A stretch of 64,000 bases of DNA, from assembly GCF_900116065.1 (NCBI RefSeq), contig NZ_FOZV01000001.1, positions 682,001 to 746,000 on the forward strand, written 5' to 3'. Position numbers and translations under genes: made by a program. The notes below the pieces were generated by a model, which searched no databases, was not told the origin of the DNA, and was given only the letters and a program-made list of their open reading frames with translations. Every line of letters begins with the position of its first letter. Within the stretch, counting starts at the first letter, position 1. Source of the DNA: Brevundimonas viscosa. GTDB lineage: Bacteria; Pseudomonadota; Alphaproteobacteria; Caulobacterales; Caulobacteraceae. This document shows positions 54,844 to 64,000 of the stretch, in pieces.

Positions 54844-54931
54844 CCGGTCGCTTTACTTTGACGACGGATCGTCCGCCGTCTCGTCACAAGGGTCGTCAAA
54901 CACAAAAAGCCGTGCGGCGCTCCGCCCCCGA

Positions 54932-55600
54932 TCAGGGAGCAGAACCCCGCCCGTCTTGAAATCCATCCGGGGCCCCGGCCGTATCCCCGCGCCATCCGGG
55001 CGGCGTCAACGGTCGAAATCCCGCCAGTCGTTCGACCTCGAAGGTCCAGCGATCGGCCCGCCCGCCCTCAAGCAGGACGGCGTGTATCGCATTTTCCAGC
55101 CCGAGGGCCAAACTCAAATCGTCAGCGGTGAAGGCTCCGCACACTTTCGGCGGCGTTGGCTGGTGTTTCGCCAGGCCGAGAAGCTTGCCCCGTCCGTCGG
55201 CGGACCCGTCCGCCGCCTCGACCAGCCAGGCGGCGCGACCGGCGCGGATCGCCGCCGCCGCCTTTTCGAACCCGGAGATAAGCACGCCCTCGCGCCGGGC
55301 AAGCCCCAGCTGCTCAAGACACCGCCGCGCGAGCAGGCTCTCGACCCGGTCGGCGAGGTCGCCGGCCGGCTTCAGCGGGGCCTTGGCCGCGCGCGCGAAC
55401 AGGTTCTTCTTCACCGCCGCCTCGACCGAGGCCCGATCGGCGGCGACCCAAAGGCCGCGCCCCGGCAGCTTGCGCGCCAGGTCGGGGGCGACCGTGCCGT
55501 CCGGGGCGGCCACGAAACGGATCAGGCGGGATTCATCCATGACCTGGTGCGTCACCAGGTCCCGGCGCTCCCGCTCAGTCGTCGCTTCGCGAACTCCCAT
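54932..55600 (-). CDS. YlxR/DUF448 family RNA-binding protein
   Basis: A 222-residue protein. The N-terminal YlxR domain (LIRFVAAPDGTVAPDLARKL then PGRGLWVAADRASVEAAVKK) is followed by an L7Ae-like domain (ARREGVLISGFEKAAAAIRA; GRAAWLVEAADGS), the alphaproteobacterial arrangement, and a variable tail. The normal place of ylxR is between nusA and infB, as here. Function in RNA metabolism is presumed. Confidence 0.87.
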   Translation of the reverse strand: MGVREATTERERRDLVTHQVMDESRLIRFVAAPDGTVAPDLARKLPGRGLWVAADRASVEAAVKKNLFARAAKAPLKPAGDLADRVESLLARRCLEQLGLARREGVLISGFEKAAAAIRAGRAAWLVEAADGSADGRGKLLGLAKHQPTPPKVCGAFTADDLSLALGLENAIHAVLLEGGRADRWTFEVERLAGFRPLTPPGWRGDTAGAPDGFQDGRGSAP

Positions 55601-55618
55601 GGACGGCCCGGTCTCCCA

Positions 55619-57373
55619 TCACGCGTTTTCGGGTTCGTCGGCGGCCTCGTCGGAAGCCTCCGCATCGCCGTCGACCGCGCCTTGGTCCGTCTCCTCGCCC
55701 CGATCGGCGAAGACTGCGTCGGCGTCATACTCGCCCTCGGCGTACTCTTCTTCCTCGTACTCCGGCTCGGGCTCGGGCTGCGGCAGCTCCGAAGCGTCGA
55801 TCCAGCCGGCCGCGACGCGCGCCTGCAGGATCAGCATTTCGGCCTCTTCCTGGGCCAGGTTGAAGCTCTCGAGCACGCCCGGGACCTTGACCCGCTCGCC
55901 GCCCTTGATCTCGTAGCCGCCGCGGATCTCGTCGGTGGCCAGGTCGGCCAGGTCCTCGACGGTCTTCACGCCGCCCTCGCCCAGGGCGACCGCCATCGGC
56001 AGGGTCACGCCCGGCACCTCGAGCACGCCGTCCTCGACGCCCAGCGCCTTGCGCTTGGCGTCCTGTTCGGCCGCCTGCTTCTCGAGGAAGTCGCGGGCGC
56101 GGGCCTGCAGCTCCTCGGCGGTCTCCTCGTCGAAGCCCTCGATGTCCGAGATCTCGTACGGCTCGACCCAGGCCAGGTCCTCGACGGTGGCGAAGCCCTC
56201 GGTGACCAGCAGCTGGGCGATGACCTCGTCGACATCCAGCGCTTCCTGGAACAGGGCGGTGCGCTCGGCGAACTCCTTCTGGCGACGCTCCGAGTCCTGG
56301 GACTCGGTGATGATGTCGATCTGCCAGCCGGTCAGCTGCGAGGCCAGGCGGACGTTCTGGCCGCGGCGGCCGATGGCCAGCGACAGCTGCTCGTCCGGCA
56401 CCACCACCTCGACGCGGTCGGCCTCCTCGTCCAGCACCACCTTCGACACCTCGGCCGGAGCGAGGGCGTTGACGATGAAGGTCGGCTCGTCCGGGTTCCA
56501 CTGGATGATGTCGATCTTCTCGCCCTGCAGTTCGGCGACCACCGCCTGCACGCGCGAGCCGCGCATGCCGACGCAGGCGCCGACCGGATCGATCGAGCTG
56601 TCGTTCGACAGCACGGCCATCTTGGCGCGCGAGCCCGGGTCGCGGGCGGCGGCGCGGATCTCGATCACGCCGTCGTAGACCTCGGGGACCTCCTGGGCGA
56701 ACAGCTTGGCCATGAAGCCCGGATGGGCGCGGCTCAGCATCACCTGCGGGCCCTTCGCCTCCGGGCGGACGTCGTAGATGTAGGTGCGGATCCGGTCGCC
56801 GATGTTGAAGATCTCGCGCGGGATCGAGTCGTTGCGGCGCATGATGCCTTCGCCGCGGCCCAGGTCGACGATGGTGTTGCCGTACTCGACCCGCTTGACG
56901 GTGCCGTTGACGATCTCGCCGACGCGGTCCTTGAACTCCTCGTACTGGTTGGCGCGTTCGGCCTCGCGGACCTTCCCGGTCACCACCTGGCGGGCCATCT
57001 GGGTCTGCACCCGGCCGAACTCGAACGGCGGCAGCTCCTCGACGTACTCCTTGCCGACGACCGCCTCCGGATCGCGCTTCAGGGCGTCCTTCAGGCGGAC
57101 CATGGCGGAGTCGTTGAACTCCTCCAGCTCGTCCTCCGGCTGCCAGTCGTCCTCGACGATGGTCACGTGCCGGGTCAGCGCCAGTTCGCCGGTCTTGACG
57201 TCGATCTTGGCGCGGATGTCGTGGTGGGCCCCGTAGCGGGCCTTGGCCCCCTTCTGGATGGCTTCCTCGATCGCCTCGACGACGATCTCCTTGTCGATGT
57301 TCTTCTCGCGCGCGACCGCATCGGCGATCTGCAGCAGTTCGAGACGGTTCGCGGCGACACCGGTGACGGCCAT
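55619..57373 (-). CDS. nusA: transcription termination/antitermination factor NusA
   Basis: A 584-residue protein: N-terminal RNA-polymerase-binding domain ([20 protein letters not shown]), an S1 domain ([20 protein letters not shown]), two KH domains ([40 protein letters not shown]) and C-terminal helix-hairpin-helix repeats ([20 protein letters not shown]), then an acidic tail. It controls pausing and termination. Gap of three bases from rimP. Confidence 0.97.
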   Translation of the reverse strand: MAVTGVAANRLELLQIADAVAREKNIDKEIVVEAIEEAIQKGAKARYGAHHDIRAKIDVKTGELALTRHVTIVEDDWQPEDELEEFNDSAMVRLKDALKRDPEAVVGKEYVEELPPFEFGRVQTQMARQVVTGKVREAERANQYEEFKDRVGEIVNGTVKRVEYGNTIVDLGRGEGIMRRNDSIPREIFNIGDRIRTYIYDVRPEAKGPQVMLSRAHPGFMAKLFAQEVPEVYDGVIEIRAAARDPGSRAKMAVLSNDSSIDPVGACVGMRGSRVQAVVAELQGEKIDIIQWNPDEPTFIVNALAPAEVSKVVLDEEADRVEVVVPDEQLSLAIGRRGQNVRLASQLTGWQIDIITESQDSERRQKEFAERTALFQEALDVDEVIAQLLVTEGFATVEDLAWVEPYEISDIEGFDEETAEELQARARDFLEKQAAEQDAKRKALGVEDGVLEVPGVTLPMAVALGEGGVKTVEDLADLATDEIRGGYEIKGGERVKVPGVLESFNLAQEEAEMLILQARVAAGWIDASELPQPEPEPEYEEEEYAEGEYDADAVFADRGEETDQGAVDGDAEASDEAADEPENA

Positions 57374-57376
57374 GCC

Positions 57377-57925
57377 TCAGTCCTCAGTTTCTTCGGTCGG
57401 ATTGTTGTCGTTGCGGGCGGCGCGCTTCTCGGCGCCCGCCTTCAGGAGTTCGTCGGTCAGCACCAGCTTGGCGTCGGACAGCCAGGCGAAGGGGATCAGC
57501 GCTGTGTCCTCCTCGCCCTCGAGGTCGATGGCGATATTGTCGCCGTCGGTCCCGGCCAGCACGCCCTTGAAGCGCTTGCGGCCCTCGATCATCCGGTCGG
57601 TCTCGAGCCGGGCCTCGTAGCCCTCGAACAGCTCGAAGTCCGACAGCCGGGTCAGCGGCCGGTCGATGCCGGGGGAGGAGACTTCCAGCAGGTATTCGCC
57701 GGAGATCGGGTCGGCGGCGTCCAGCACTTCCGACACAGCGCGGCTCAGACGGGCGCATTCCTCGACGGCGATGTCGTGGTCTGCAGCGCGCTCGGCCATG
57801 ATCTGCAGCCGCCGGCGCTGGGTCCCGCCCATCAGGCGCACGCGCACGATCTCCAGCCCCTGGCTTTCGGCCACGGGCTCGATGAGCTCCAGCAGGGCGC
57901 GGTCTTCGGCGGTCTTGGCCTTCAC
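57377..57925 (-). CDS. rimP: ribosome maturation factor RimP
   Basis: A 182-residue Rim[21 protein letters not shown] starts the N-terminal domain and [20 protein letters not shown] is the family hallmark. It assists 30S assembly. First gene of the rimP-nusA-ylxR-infB operon. A promoter (58014-58042) and a terminator-like hairpin (57941-57971) lie in its leader. Confidence 0.95.
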   Translation of the reverse strand: MKAKTAEDRALLELIEPVAESQGLEIVRVRLMGGTQRRRLQIMAERAADHDIAVEECARLSRAVSEVLDAADPISGEYLLEVSSPGIDRPLTRLSDFELFEGYEARLETDRMIEGRKRFKGVLAGTDGDNIAIDLEGEEDTALIPFAWLSDAKLVLTDELLKAGAEKRAARNDNNPTEETED

Positions 57926-57940
57926 GCGGGCGATCCAAAC

Positions 57941-57971
57941 AAAAAGCGGCGGGCCGTCCGGGCCGCCGCTT
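57941..57971 (-). terminator. terminator-like hairpin in the rimP leader (possible attenuator)
   Basis: On the minus strand, AAGCGGCGG...CCGCCGCTT pairs and is followed by TTTTTG. It ends 16 bases before the rimP ATG and lies downstream of a sigma70-like promoter, so it falls inside the predicted 5' leader. Rho-independent terminators in rimP leaders are known in other proteobacteria. Confidence 0.65.
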
Positions 57972-58013
57972 CAAACGGCGCCGTTAGGACGCCGGTCTAA
58001 CGATGTGGGGCGG

Positions 58014-58042
58014 CATATAGGCCACGACGAGGGACTTGTCAG
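58014..58042 (-). promoter_or_regulatory. sigma70-like promoter of the rimP-nusA-infB operon
   Basis: Minus strand CTGACA (58042-58037), a 17-base spacer and TATATG (58019-58014). The predicted start would be near 58007, giving a leader of about 80 bases that contains the hairpin. Confidence 0.6.
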
Positions 58043-58061
58043 CCCCTGTCGTGGCGCCGGG

Positions 58062-59777
58062 TCAGAACTCCTCCCAGCCGTCCTCGGCGGCGGCCGGGGC
58101 CGGCTTCAGCGCCGCGCCGCCGTGGCCGATCGTCTTCAGCTGGGCGACGGTGCGGGCGGTGCGCTCGCTGCGGGCCGGGGCCGGGGCCGTCCGGGCCGCG
58201 GCGGCCGGGGCCTCGTCGCCGATGCGGAAGCGCGCCACCGAGGCGGCCAGGCTCTCGGCCTCCTGGGCCAGCGAGTGGCTGGCGGCGGTGGATTCCTCGA
58301 CCATGGCGGCGTTCTGCTGGGTCACCTGGTCCATCTGGTTGACCGCGGTGTTGACCTGCTGGAGGCCCGTGGCCTGCTCCTGGGCCGAGGCGGCGATCTC
58401 CGACACCAGGCCGTCGATCTCGGCCACCCGGCCGACGATGCGCTGCAGCGCTTCGCCGGTCTGGCCGACCAGCTGCACGCCCGAGCCGACCTGGCTGGTC
58501 GAGGCCGAGATCAGCGTCTTGATCTCGCGCGCCGCGTCGGCCGAGCGCTGGGCCAGGGCCCGCACCTCCGAGGCCACCACCGCGAAGCCGCGCCCGGCGT
58601 CGCCGGCCCGGGCCGCCTCGACCCCGGCGTTCAGCGCCAGCAGATTGGTCTGGAAGGCGATTTCGTCGATGACGCCGATGATCTGGCTGATCTGCCGGGC
58701 CGATTGCTCGATGGCGCTCATCGCCGCCACCGCGTCGCGCACCACCACGCCCGAGGTCTCCGCGTCACCGCGCGCCGCCTGCACCACGTCCGAGGCCTGA
58801 CGCGCCCCCGAGGCGGTGCGGTTCACCGTCGCCGTGATCTGGTCCAGCGCCGCCGCCGTCTCCTCCAGGCTCGCCGCCTGCTGCTCGGTGCGACGCGACA
58901 GGTCGTCGGCGGCGTGGCTGATCTCGCCCGAACCGGCGCGCATCGCCCCCGCGTTGGCGGCGATGTCGGCCATGGCCGCCTGCAGCCGTGCGACGGCGGC
59001 GTTGAAGCTGTCCCGGAGCTGGGCGTACGCCGCCGGGACGTCGTCGCCCAGGCGCACGGTCAGATCCCCCTCGGCGAGAGTTCTCAGGCCCTCTCCGGTC
59101 AGGGTGACCACGGCGGTCTGTTCGGCCATGACCGCCCGATCGCGATCCGCCGCTTCACGGCGTTCGGCTTCTGCCCGGACGCGCAGGTTCTCGGCTTCCG
59201 CCTGGGCGGCCTCCGCCTGCGACACCGCCGCCTCGGCCCTGGTCAGGGCTTCACCCGAAAGGGCGAACATCCGCGCGACGTTGCCGGTGACGGCGATCAG
59301 CATCCCCGCTTCCAGCAGAAGGATGACCGCGTGCAAGATGACCCGGCCCAGACTCGCCGAGCCGGGAAAGACGAGTTCCGGCAGGAGGAAGCTGAGCGCG
59401 AGGTGGTGGACCGCGACCGTCGCCGTAGCGGCGACGATGGCTTTCCAGTCGCAGTAGACCGCAAGCACCGCCAGCATGGCGAAATAGGTCATGTGCAGGT
59501 CGATCTGCCACGGATGGCCGCTTGCCGCCGCGACCAGCAGCGAGACCTGGGCCATCAGAAGCACCGCCGACAGCAGCCGGGTGGCTTCGCCCTCGCGGCT
59601 CAGTCGCCAGCCGAGGAGTGCGATCCCGGCCATCGCCAGGGCGCAGAGCGCGACCAGATACCCGCCGGTCATGAGGAAGCCGGTGACGCCGGTCACCACC
59701 GCCATGAGGAAGGAGGTCGCTGCGATGGCGTCCGCGCCAAGCCGACGCTGGTCGTCGAGATTGCGAGCTTGCAGCAT
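58062..59777 (-). CDS. methyl-accepting chemotaxis protein
   Basis: A 571-residue receptor. About six N-terminal helices without a periplasmic sensor domain ([20 protein letters not shown] to [20 protein letters not shown]) are followed by a HAMP-like linker ([20 protein letters not shown]) and the signalling hairpin tip [20 protein letters not shown]. The protein ends GWEEF, a CheR/CheB-docking pentapeptide (xWxxF). The membrane region suggests sensing of membrane state or energy rather than an external ligand. I chose ATG 59777 ([12 protein letters not shown]); earlier in-frame sequence is Arg-rich shadow. Confidence 0.88.
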   Translation of the reverse strand: MLQARNLDDQRRLGADAIAATSFLMAVVTGVTGFLMTGGYLVALCALAMAGIALLGWRLSREGEATRLLSAVLLMAQVSLLVAAASGHPWQIDLHMTYFAMLAVLAVYCDWKAIVAATATVAVHHLALSFLLPELVFPGSASLGRVILHAVILLLEAGMLIAVTGNVARMFALSGEALTRAEAAVSQAEAAQAEAENLRVRAEAERREAADRDRAVMAEQTAVVTLTGEGLRTLAEGDLTVRLGDDVPAAYAQLRDSFNAAVARLQAAMADIAANAGAMRAGSGEISHAADDLSRRTEQQAASLEETAAALDQITATVNRTASGARQASDVVQAARGDAETSGVVVRDAVAAMSAIEQSARQISQIIGVIDEIAFQTNLLALNAGVEAARAGDAGRGFAVVASEVRALAQRSADAAREIKTLISASTSQVGSGVQLVGQTGEALQRIVGRVAEIDGLVSEIAASAQEQATGLQQVNTAVNQMDQVTQQNAAMVEESTAASHSLAQEAESLAASVARFRIGDEAPAAAARTAPAPARSERTARTVAQLKTIGHGGAALKPAPAAAEDGWEEF

Positions 59778-59788
59778 GTCCGGAAGCC

Positions 59789-60088
59789 TCAGGAGGAGAC
59801 GCAGAAGGCGAGAAAGGCAGGGTCCGCGAGCCACAGCGCGCCGCTCCGACGGGCCCGCTGCAGCAGGTCGACGTCTCCGTGGATGACGACGACGTTGGCA
59901 AGAGCGCCGCGGCCGCTGACCACCCCGAGGGCGTCGGCCGCGCGGTCGATACGATCCGGCGTCCACCAGGGCGGAAAGACCGCGGCGACGGTGAACGGGG
60001 TGCGTGGTGCGCTGGCCACGGCCACGGCCGGCGCCAGGCTCACGCCCATCGCCAGACAACACAGAACGAGGCCCACCGAACGCTTCAT
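59789..60088 (-). CDS. hypothetical secreted protein upstream of the chemoreceptor
   Basis: A 99-residue protein with a signal peptide ([20 protein letters not shown]) and a short mature part ([40 protein letters not shown]). It ends 11 bases before the chemoreceptor ATG, so the two are probably cotranscribed. It might be a truncated periplasmic binding module acting with the receptor; that is a guess. No family recognised. Confidence 0.55.
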   Translation of the reverse strand: MKRSVGLVLCCLAMGVSLAPAVAVASAPRTPFTVAAVFPPWWTPDRIDRAADALGVVSGRGALANVVVIHGDVDLLQRARRSGALWLADPAFLAFCVSS

Positions 60089-60159
60089 TACGGACTGACT
60101 AGGTCCGCTGCGTTAATTATCCGTCTAGCGTGGCTGTGCGCGGCAGAGCGCCGCGGCGC

Positions 60160-60855
60160 TCAGTTCCGCACGAACTCCAGGAAGATCGGCGGGGTGTCGC
60201 CCAGCTTCTTCTCCTCGTAGCGGGTGACCACATGGTCGGCCGGCGCGGTCCGCCAATCGTCAGCCTCTTCCGCTTGCCAGACGAGCCCCGGCGTGCGCTC
60301 GAACCGCTCCAGCGCCCAGTCGGCGTAGTCCTTCCAGTCGGTGACGAAACGCAGTCGCCCGCCCGGCTTGAGGAGGCGGGCGATCTCGGCCGCCGTCTCG
60401 TCCTGCACCAGCCGGCGCTTGTTGTGCCGCGCCTTGGGCCACGGATCGGGAAACAGGATCATCACCCGGTCCAGCGAGGCCTCGGGAAGCGCCGCCATGA
60501 CGTCACGCGCGTCGCCGGCGTGCAGCCGCACGTTCTTCAGCCCGCGCTCGTCGACGTGGCGCAGGGCCGAGCCGACCCCGTTGAGGAAGGGCTCGCAGCC
60601 GATCATCAGCGCCTCTGGATGACGTGTCGCTTGCTCCGCCAGATGTTCGCCGCCGCCGAAGCCGATCTCCAGCCAGACCGACTGGGCGCCGGGCATCAGC
60701 GCCTGCGGATCGATCGGGCCGGCCGCCGGGTCGGGCACGGCGATCGTCGGCAACAGCGTATCGAACAGCGCCGCCTGGCGGGGCTTCAGGGTGCGCGACT
60801 TGATGCGGCCGAATGAGCGGAGCGGACCCCAGGTGGGGGCGGAAGGGGAGGACAT
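60160..60855 (-). CDS. trmB: tRNA (guanine(46)-N(7))-methyltransferase
   Basis: A 231-residue enzyme. SAM motif LEIGFGGGEHLAEQATRHPE and the family signature ILFPDPWPKARHNKRRLVQD. It methylates G46 in the variable loop of tRNAs. It follows metK on the same strand (71-base gap), a pairing common in alphaproteobacteria. Confidence 0.96.
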   Translation of the reverse strand: MSSPSAPTWGPLRSFGRIKSRTLKPRQAALFDTLLPTIAVPDPAAGPIDPQALMPGAQSVWLEIGFGGGEHLAEQATRHPEALMIGCEPFLNGVGSALRHVDERGLKNVRLHAGDARDVMAALPEASLDRVMILFPDPWPKARHNKRRLVQDETAAEIARLLKPGGRLRFVTDWKDYADWALERFERTPGLVWQAEEADDWRTAPADHVVTRYEEKKLGDTPPIFLEFVRN

Positions 60856-60926
60856 GGGCGGGCTTTAAAGGTGCAAGGTCCCGGGTTCTAGGCGCCAAGG
60901 CGCGCCCTGGCGATCCCTGGAACCTG

Positions 60927-62123
<1,197 letters not shown>

Positions 62124-62156
62124 GGGAAGCTCCTGGGCGCGTGGTGGCGGCCAGAG

Positions 62157-62176
62157 ATATAAAGATATCTTTATAT
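62157..62176. promoter_or_regulatory. 20-bp perfect palindrome over the metK promoter
   Basis: ATATAAAGATATCTTTATAT, exact over all 20 bases, in otherwise very GC-rich DNA. On the minus strand it lies between a TTGAAC-like -35 (62182-62177) and a TATATC-like -10, so a bound repressor would block metK. It resembles operators of ArsR-type regulators of SAM/SAH metabolism (SahR group); the assignment is tentative. Confidence 0.65.
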
Positions 62177-62178
62177 GT

Positions 62179-62631
62179 TCAAGTCGCTTTGGTGCGACGC
62201 CAGCGCGCGCCGGGGCTGCGCGGCGGCTCACCGGCGAGAAGGCGCTCGAACACTCCGAGAGGGAGCATGAGGAACAGCAAGGCGGCCAGACCGATCTGGG
62301 CCGAAATGTAGGTCGCGCGCGCGACGTCGGGTTGGAGCGCCACGTAGAGGTGGAGCGTCAGCATGAGCAGAAGCGTCCCGGCGACGCCGAAGGGCCACCA
62401 GCGATTGCCGGTCAGCGCAAGACGGATCGTCGCCATAGTGAAGGCTGTGTCGAGCAGCACCTCGAGCGGAAGGACGCCCCTGTACCAGACAGTCGGAAGG
62501 GGGCCGCCGCTCAGCAGCTCAACCAGAAGGACCCAGACTGTGACGCGGCGTTCGACGTGCCCGCCCCATACCCAGCCGACGGCGATAACGACGATGAACT
62601 GAACCAGAAGTGCAAGCTGAAAAGGCGTCAT
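62179..62631 (-). CDS. hypothetical integral membrane protein
   Basis: A 150-residue protein with four predicted helices ([79 protein letters not shown]) and a basic tail. No family recognised. GGAG lies 8 bases before the ATG. Located between the LuxR-type gene and metK, all on the same strand. Confidence 0.6.
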   Translation of the reverse strand: MTPFQLALLVQFIVVIAVGWVWGGHVERRVTVWVLLVELLSGGPLPTVWYRGVLPLEVLLDTAFTMATIRLALTGNRWWPFGVAGTLLLMLTLHLYVALQPDVARATYISAQIGLAALLFLMLPLGVFERLLAGEPPRSPGARWRRTKAT

Positions 62632-62649
62632 CGCGAACTCCGCCCGCTC

Positions 62650-63285
62650 TCAGCGCTGCTGCGTGATACGCTCAATCTCGCGAGCTTGATGGGTGTATCC
62701 AACCACGAGATCGGCGACCGCCTTGATCAGGACCGCCAGCAACACGGTCGCGAGCAGCAGGATCAGGAGGCGGACGCCCCAGCCGCGCGGGGGAGGTCGG
62801 TAGCCGAACCGCCCTGTTGCGCGCCCATCTGGGCCATCACCCAGCCCGCGCTCAGCACCTGCTGCAGCAGTTCCCGCGGCGTCGCGCGCCGGGCGTCTTC
62901 CGCGAGCCCCCGCATCAGGTGCTCGCGCACCGGATCGCCGGCGCCCGGCGGCGCGAACCCGTCCAGCACCGCCTCCAGATCCTCCCACGTCCACTGGGGA
63001 AGGAGATTGTCCATCTTCGCCATCGCCGGCCTCCCTGACTGGGCGGCGAGGAGACGGGGCCTGTGCGCCGACGACAATGGAGTCTTTCGTAGACCCTGGT
63101 ACGTTTCGTTCCAGCAGCGCCAGCGCCGCCTTCCGGCGATTGACGCCCAGCCGTCGGCAGGCCTCGTGCACATGCTTCTTGACGGTGGCCTCGGAGAGGC
63201 CGAGGCGCGCAGCGATCTCCTTGTCGGTCAGGAAAGCGGTGAGCCTGAGACACTCCTCCTGGCGCGCGCTGAGCCGCGACGGCAT
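62650..63285 (-). CDS. LuxR-type HTH protein with C-terminal membrane helix
   Basis: A 211-residue frame. Residues 1-65 are a LuxR/GerE helix-turn-helix (SARQEECLRLTAFLTDKEIA then ARLGLSEATVKKHVHEACRR). The end has a membrane helix (VRLLILLLATVLLAVLIKAV). The middle (about residues 85-160) is Gly/Arg/Ala-rich with poor codon character, where another frame looks coding. AGGAGG lies 7 bases before ATG 63285. Either one protein with a low-complexity linker overlapped by a second gene, or two pieces joined in frame by chance. The target genes are unknown. Confidence 0.6.
   Translation of the reverse strand: MPSRLSARQEECLRLTAFLTDKEIAARLGLSEATVKKHVHEACRRLGVNRRKAALALLERNVPGSTKDSIVVGAQAPSPRRPVREAGDGEDGQSPSPVDVGGSGGGAGRVRAAGRRRSGARAPDAGARGRRPARDAAGTAAAGAERGLGDGPDGRATGRFGYRPPPRGWGVRLLILLLATVLLAVLIKAVADLVVGYTHQAREIERITQQR
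62763..63023 (-). CDS. small protein gene overlapping the LuxR-type frame
   Basis: An 86-residue protein (MAKMDNLLPQWTWEDLEAVL; DPVREHLMRGLAEDARRATP; LQQVLSAGWVMAQMGAQQGG). It has a strong ribosome site (AGGGAGG, about 7 bases before ATG 63023), G/C at nearly every third codon position and balanced composition, so coding is better supported here than in the overlapping LuxR frame. No family recognised. Confidence 0.55.
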   Translation of the reverse strand: MAKMDNLLPQWTWEDLEAVLDGFAPPGAGDPVREHLMRGLAEDARRATPRELLQQVLSAGWVMAQMGAQQGGSATDLPRAAGASAS

Positions 63286-63379
63286 CGACAACCTCCTGTT
63301 CCGGAGTCTGCCTAGGCTGCGCCGCGTCGTGCGTCCAGACGCGCGAGCCGGCCGGACGGTACGATCATGAATGGAAAGG

Positions 63380-63455
63380 TGGTGCCGCTTGCGTGACTCG
63401 AACACGCGACCCCCTCATTACGAATGAGGTGCTCTACCGGCTGAGCTAAAGCGGC
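63380..63455 (-). tRNA. tRNA-Thr(CGT)
   Basis: 76 bases on the minus strand. Acceptor stem GCCGCTT/AAGCGGC with encoded CCA, D arm TAGCTCAGCCGGTAGAGCA, anticodon stem CCTCA/TGAGG around loop TTCGTAA (anticodon CGT), and T arm GCGTG-TTCGAGT-CACGC. Reads ACG codons. Confidence 0.95.
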
Positions 63456-63493
63456 CTTGGGCGTCGGACCGGGGTCCGCGCGAGGCGGGTTCT

Positions 63494-64000
63494 TTATACG
63501 TCGGCGTCGGGGTTGCCAAGCGCCTCCAGCATCGCCGCCTCGGCGGGCGCGGCGGCTATGTCGAGGCGATCGAACCCGCACGGCTGCAGCGGCGCCGCGG
63601 CGTTGGTCGAGATGGCCACCGCCCGGCGGCCCCGCGCGCCGTTGACCCCGACAGCGGCCGCGATCGCGCGTCCGGCGCGCGGGGAATGCACCAGCACGAC
63701 GTCCCAGTCCGCCGGCGGCGACGCCTGCGTCTCGACCGCCTCGTAGACCACCAGCCGCCGCACCTCGACCCGTCCCGCCAGCAGTCCGGCGAGGTCCCCG
63801 GCCGGTTCCCGCGCGCCGGGCGCGAGGACCGGTCCCGAGGCCCGGTCGGCGAGCAGCCGTGCGAGGTCCTCAATGGCGCCCGAGGCCGAGACCACGTCGT
63901 TCCACCCCGCCCCCCGCGCCGCCGCGGCGGTGGCGTCGCCGACCGCGAACACCGGCAGATCCCGGCGAGGCGTCAGGCGGGCGAAGGCGTCGACGCCGTT
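63494..64000 (-). CDS. hemD: uroporphyrinogen-III synthase, 5' part outside window
   Basis: The frame is open to the window edge (168 residues visible); the start lies beyond 64000. NGVDAFARLTPRRDLPVFAV then GDATAAAARGAGWNDVVSAS and VLVHSPRAGRAIAAAVG are HemD family blocks. It cyclises hydroxymethylbilane to uroporphyrinogen III in haem synthesis. GTG 63952 is internal, not the start. The stop TAA is at 63494-63496. Confidence 0.85.
   Translation of the reverse strand, partial: NGVDAFARLTPRRDLPVFAVGDATAAAARGAGWNDVVSASGAIEDLARLLADRASGPVLAPGAREPAGDLAGLLAGRVEVRRLVVYEAVETQASPPADWDVVLVHSPRAGRAIAAAVGVNGARGRRAVAISTNAAAPLQPCGFDRLDIAAAPAEAAMLEALGNPDADV

Noticed and set aside
54844..54931. Terminator between the YlxR-like gene and infB
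   Set aside because: A short GCCG/CGGC stem followed by T residues is present, but the stem is only about four base pairs, and an operon stop here would separate infB from its usual partners.
62124..62178. SAM riboswitch before metK
   Set aside because: The leader is short, lacks the conserved SAM-II or SAM-I/IV cores and is dominated by a DNA palindrome, which fits a repressor site better.
63380..63494. tRNA-associated integration site (att) next to tRNA-Thr
   Set aside because: No integrase or repeated tRNA 3' end was seen in the neighbourhood; flanking genes are core genes.

Overview
The window is very GC-rich DNA (strong G/C bias at third codon positions, frequent TTG/GTG starts) from an alphaproteobacterium. 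Gene content and order (rodZ-ispG, DUF4167 protein, paired DUF4893 lipoproteins, a CtrA-like site, prfA/prmC, rimP-nusA-ylxR-infB...rbfA-truB-rpsO-pnp) suggest a member of the Caulobacteraceae, probably Brevundimonas-like. This assignment is an inference from family recognition, not from a search.

Layout. 1-29 kb is ordinary chromosome: mutT (cut by the window edge), an orphan Flp pilin, a methyltransferase/comF divergent pair, grxC-nitrilase-DUF1178, ubiG, lysC, ptsP, rodZ, ispG, prfA, prmC, DUF4167, DUF4893 lipoproteins, a serine hydrolase, a TonB-dependent receptor, a LysE-type exporter and clpB with a heat-shock-like promoter. 29-43.8 kb is accessory: a comparatively AT-rich DUF2971 gene, clusters of dispersed palindromic repeats, and a 10,960-bp transposon (30515-41474). 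43.8-45.5 kb returns to single chromosomal genes. 45.6-58 kb is the translation/RNA operon on the minus strand (rimP to pnp), with three extra genes between infB and rbfA. 58-64 kb holds a chemoreceptor, trmB, metK with a palindromic operator, a LuxR-type HTH protein, tRNA-Thr(CGT) and the 3' part of hemD.

The main discovery is the transposon. It has perfect 24-bp terminal inverted repeats and an 8-bp target duplication (CGCTGCGC), and it sits inside a copy of a dispersed repeat whose intact sequence is visible nearby, so the empty site can be reconstructed. Its only recognisable transposase is an IS1595-type protein (zinc ribbon plus DDE-type core) fused at its C-terminus to what looks like a complete GIY-YIG nuclease domain. 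A divergently transcribed DUF6471 regulator faces it across a 149-bp region with repeated operator-like sequences. Two distantly similar small proteins sit just inside the two ends, both pointing inward. The cargo is a divalent-metal efflux module: a CzcI-like His/Cys-rich protein, CzcC-, CzcB- and CzcA-like RND components, and a CDF transporter.

Other points: a repeat family in which the 52-bp core is inverted between two copies while the outer arms keep their orientation; a sigma70-like promoter followed by a terminator-like hairpin in the rimP leader (possible attenuator of the nusA-infB operon); a 20-bp perfect palindrome over the metK promoter; a CtrA-like site and a perfect DnaA box before rodZ; a homopolymer frameshift in a YciI-like gene; and a stretch near 62.9 kb with two long same-strand reading frames.
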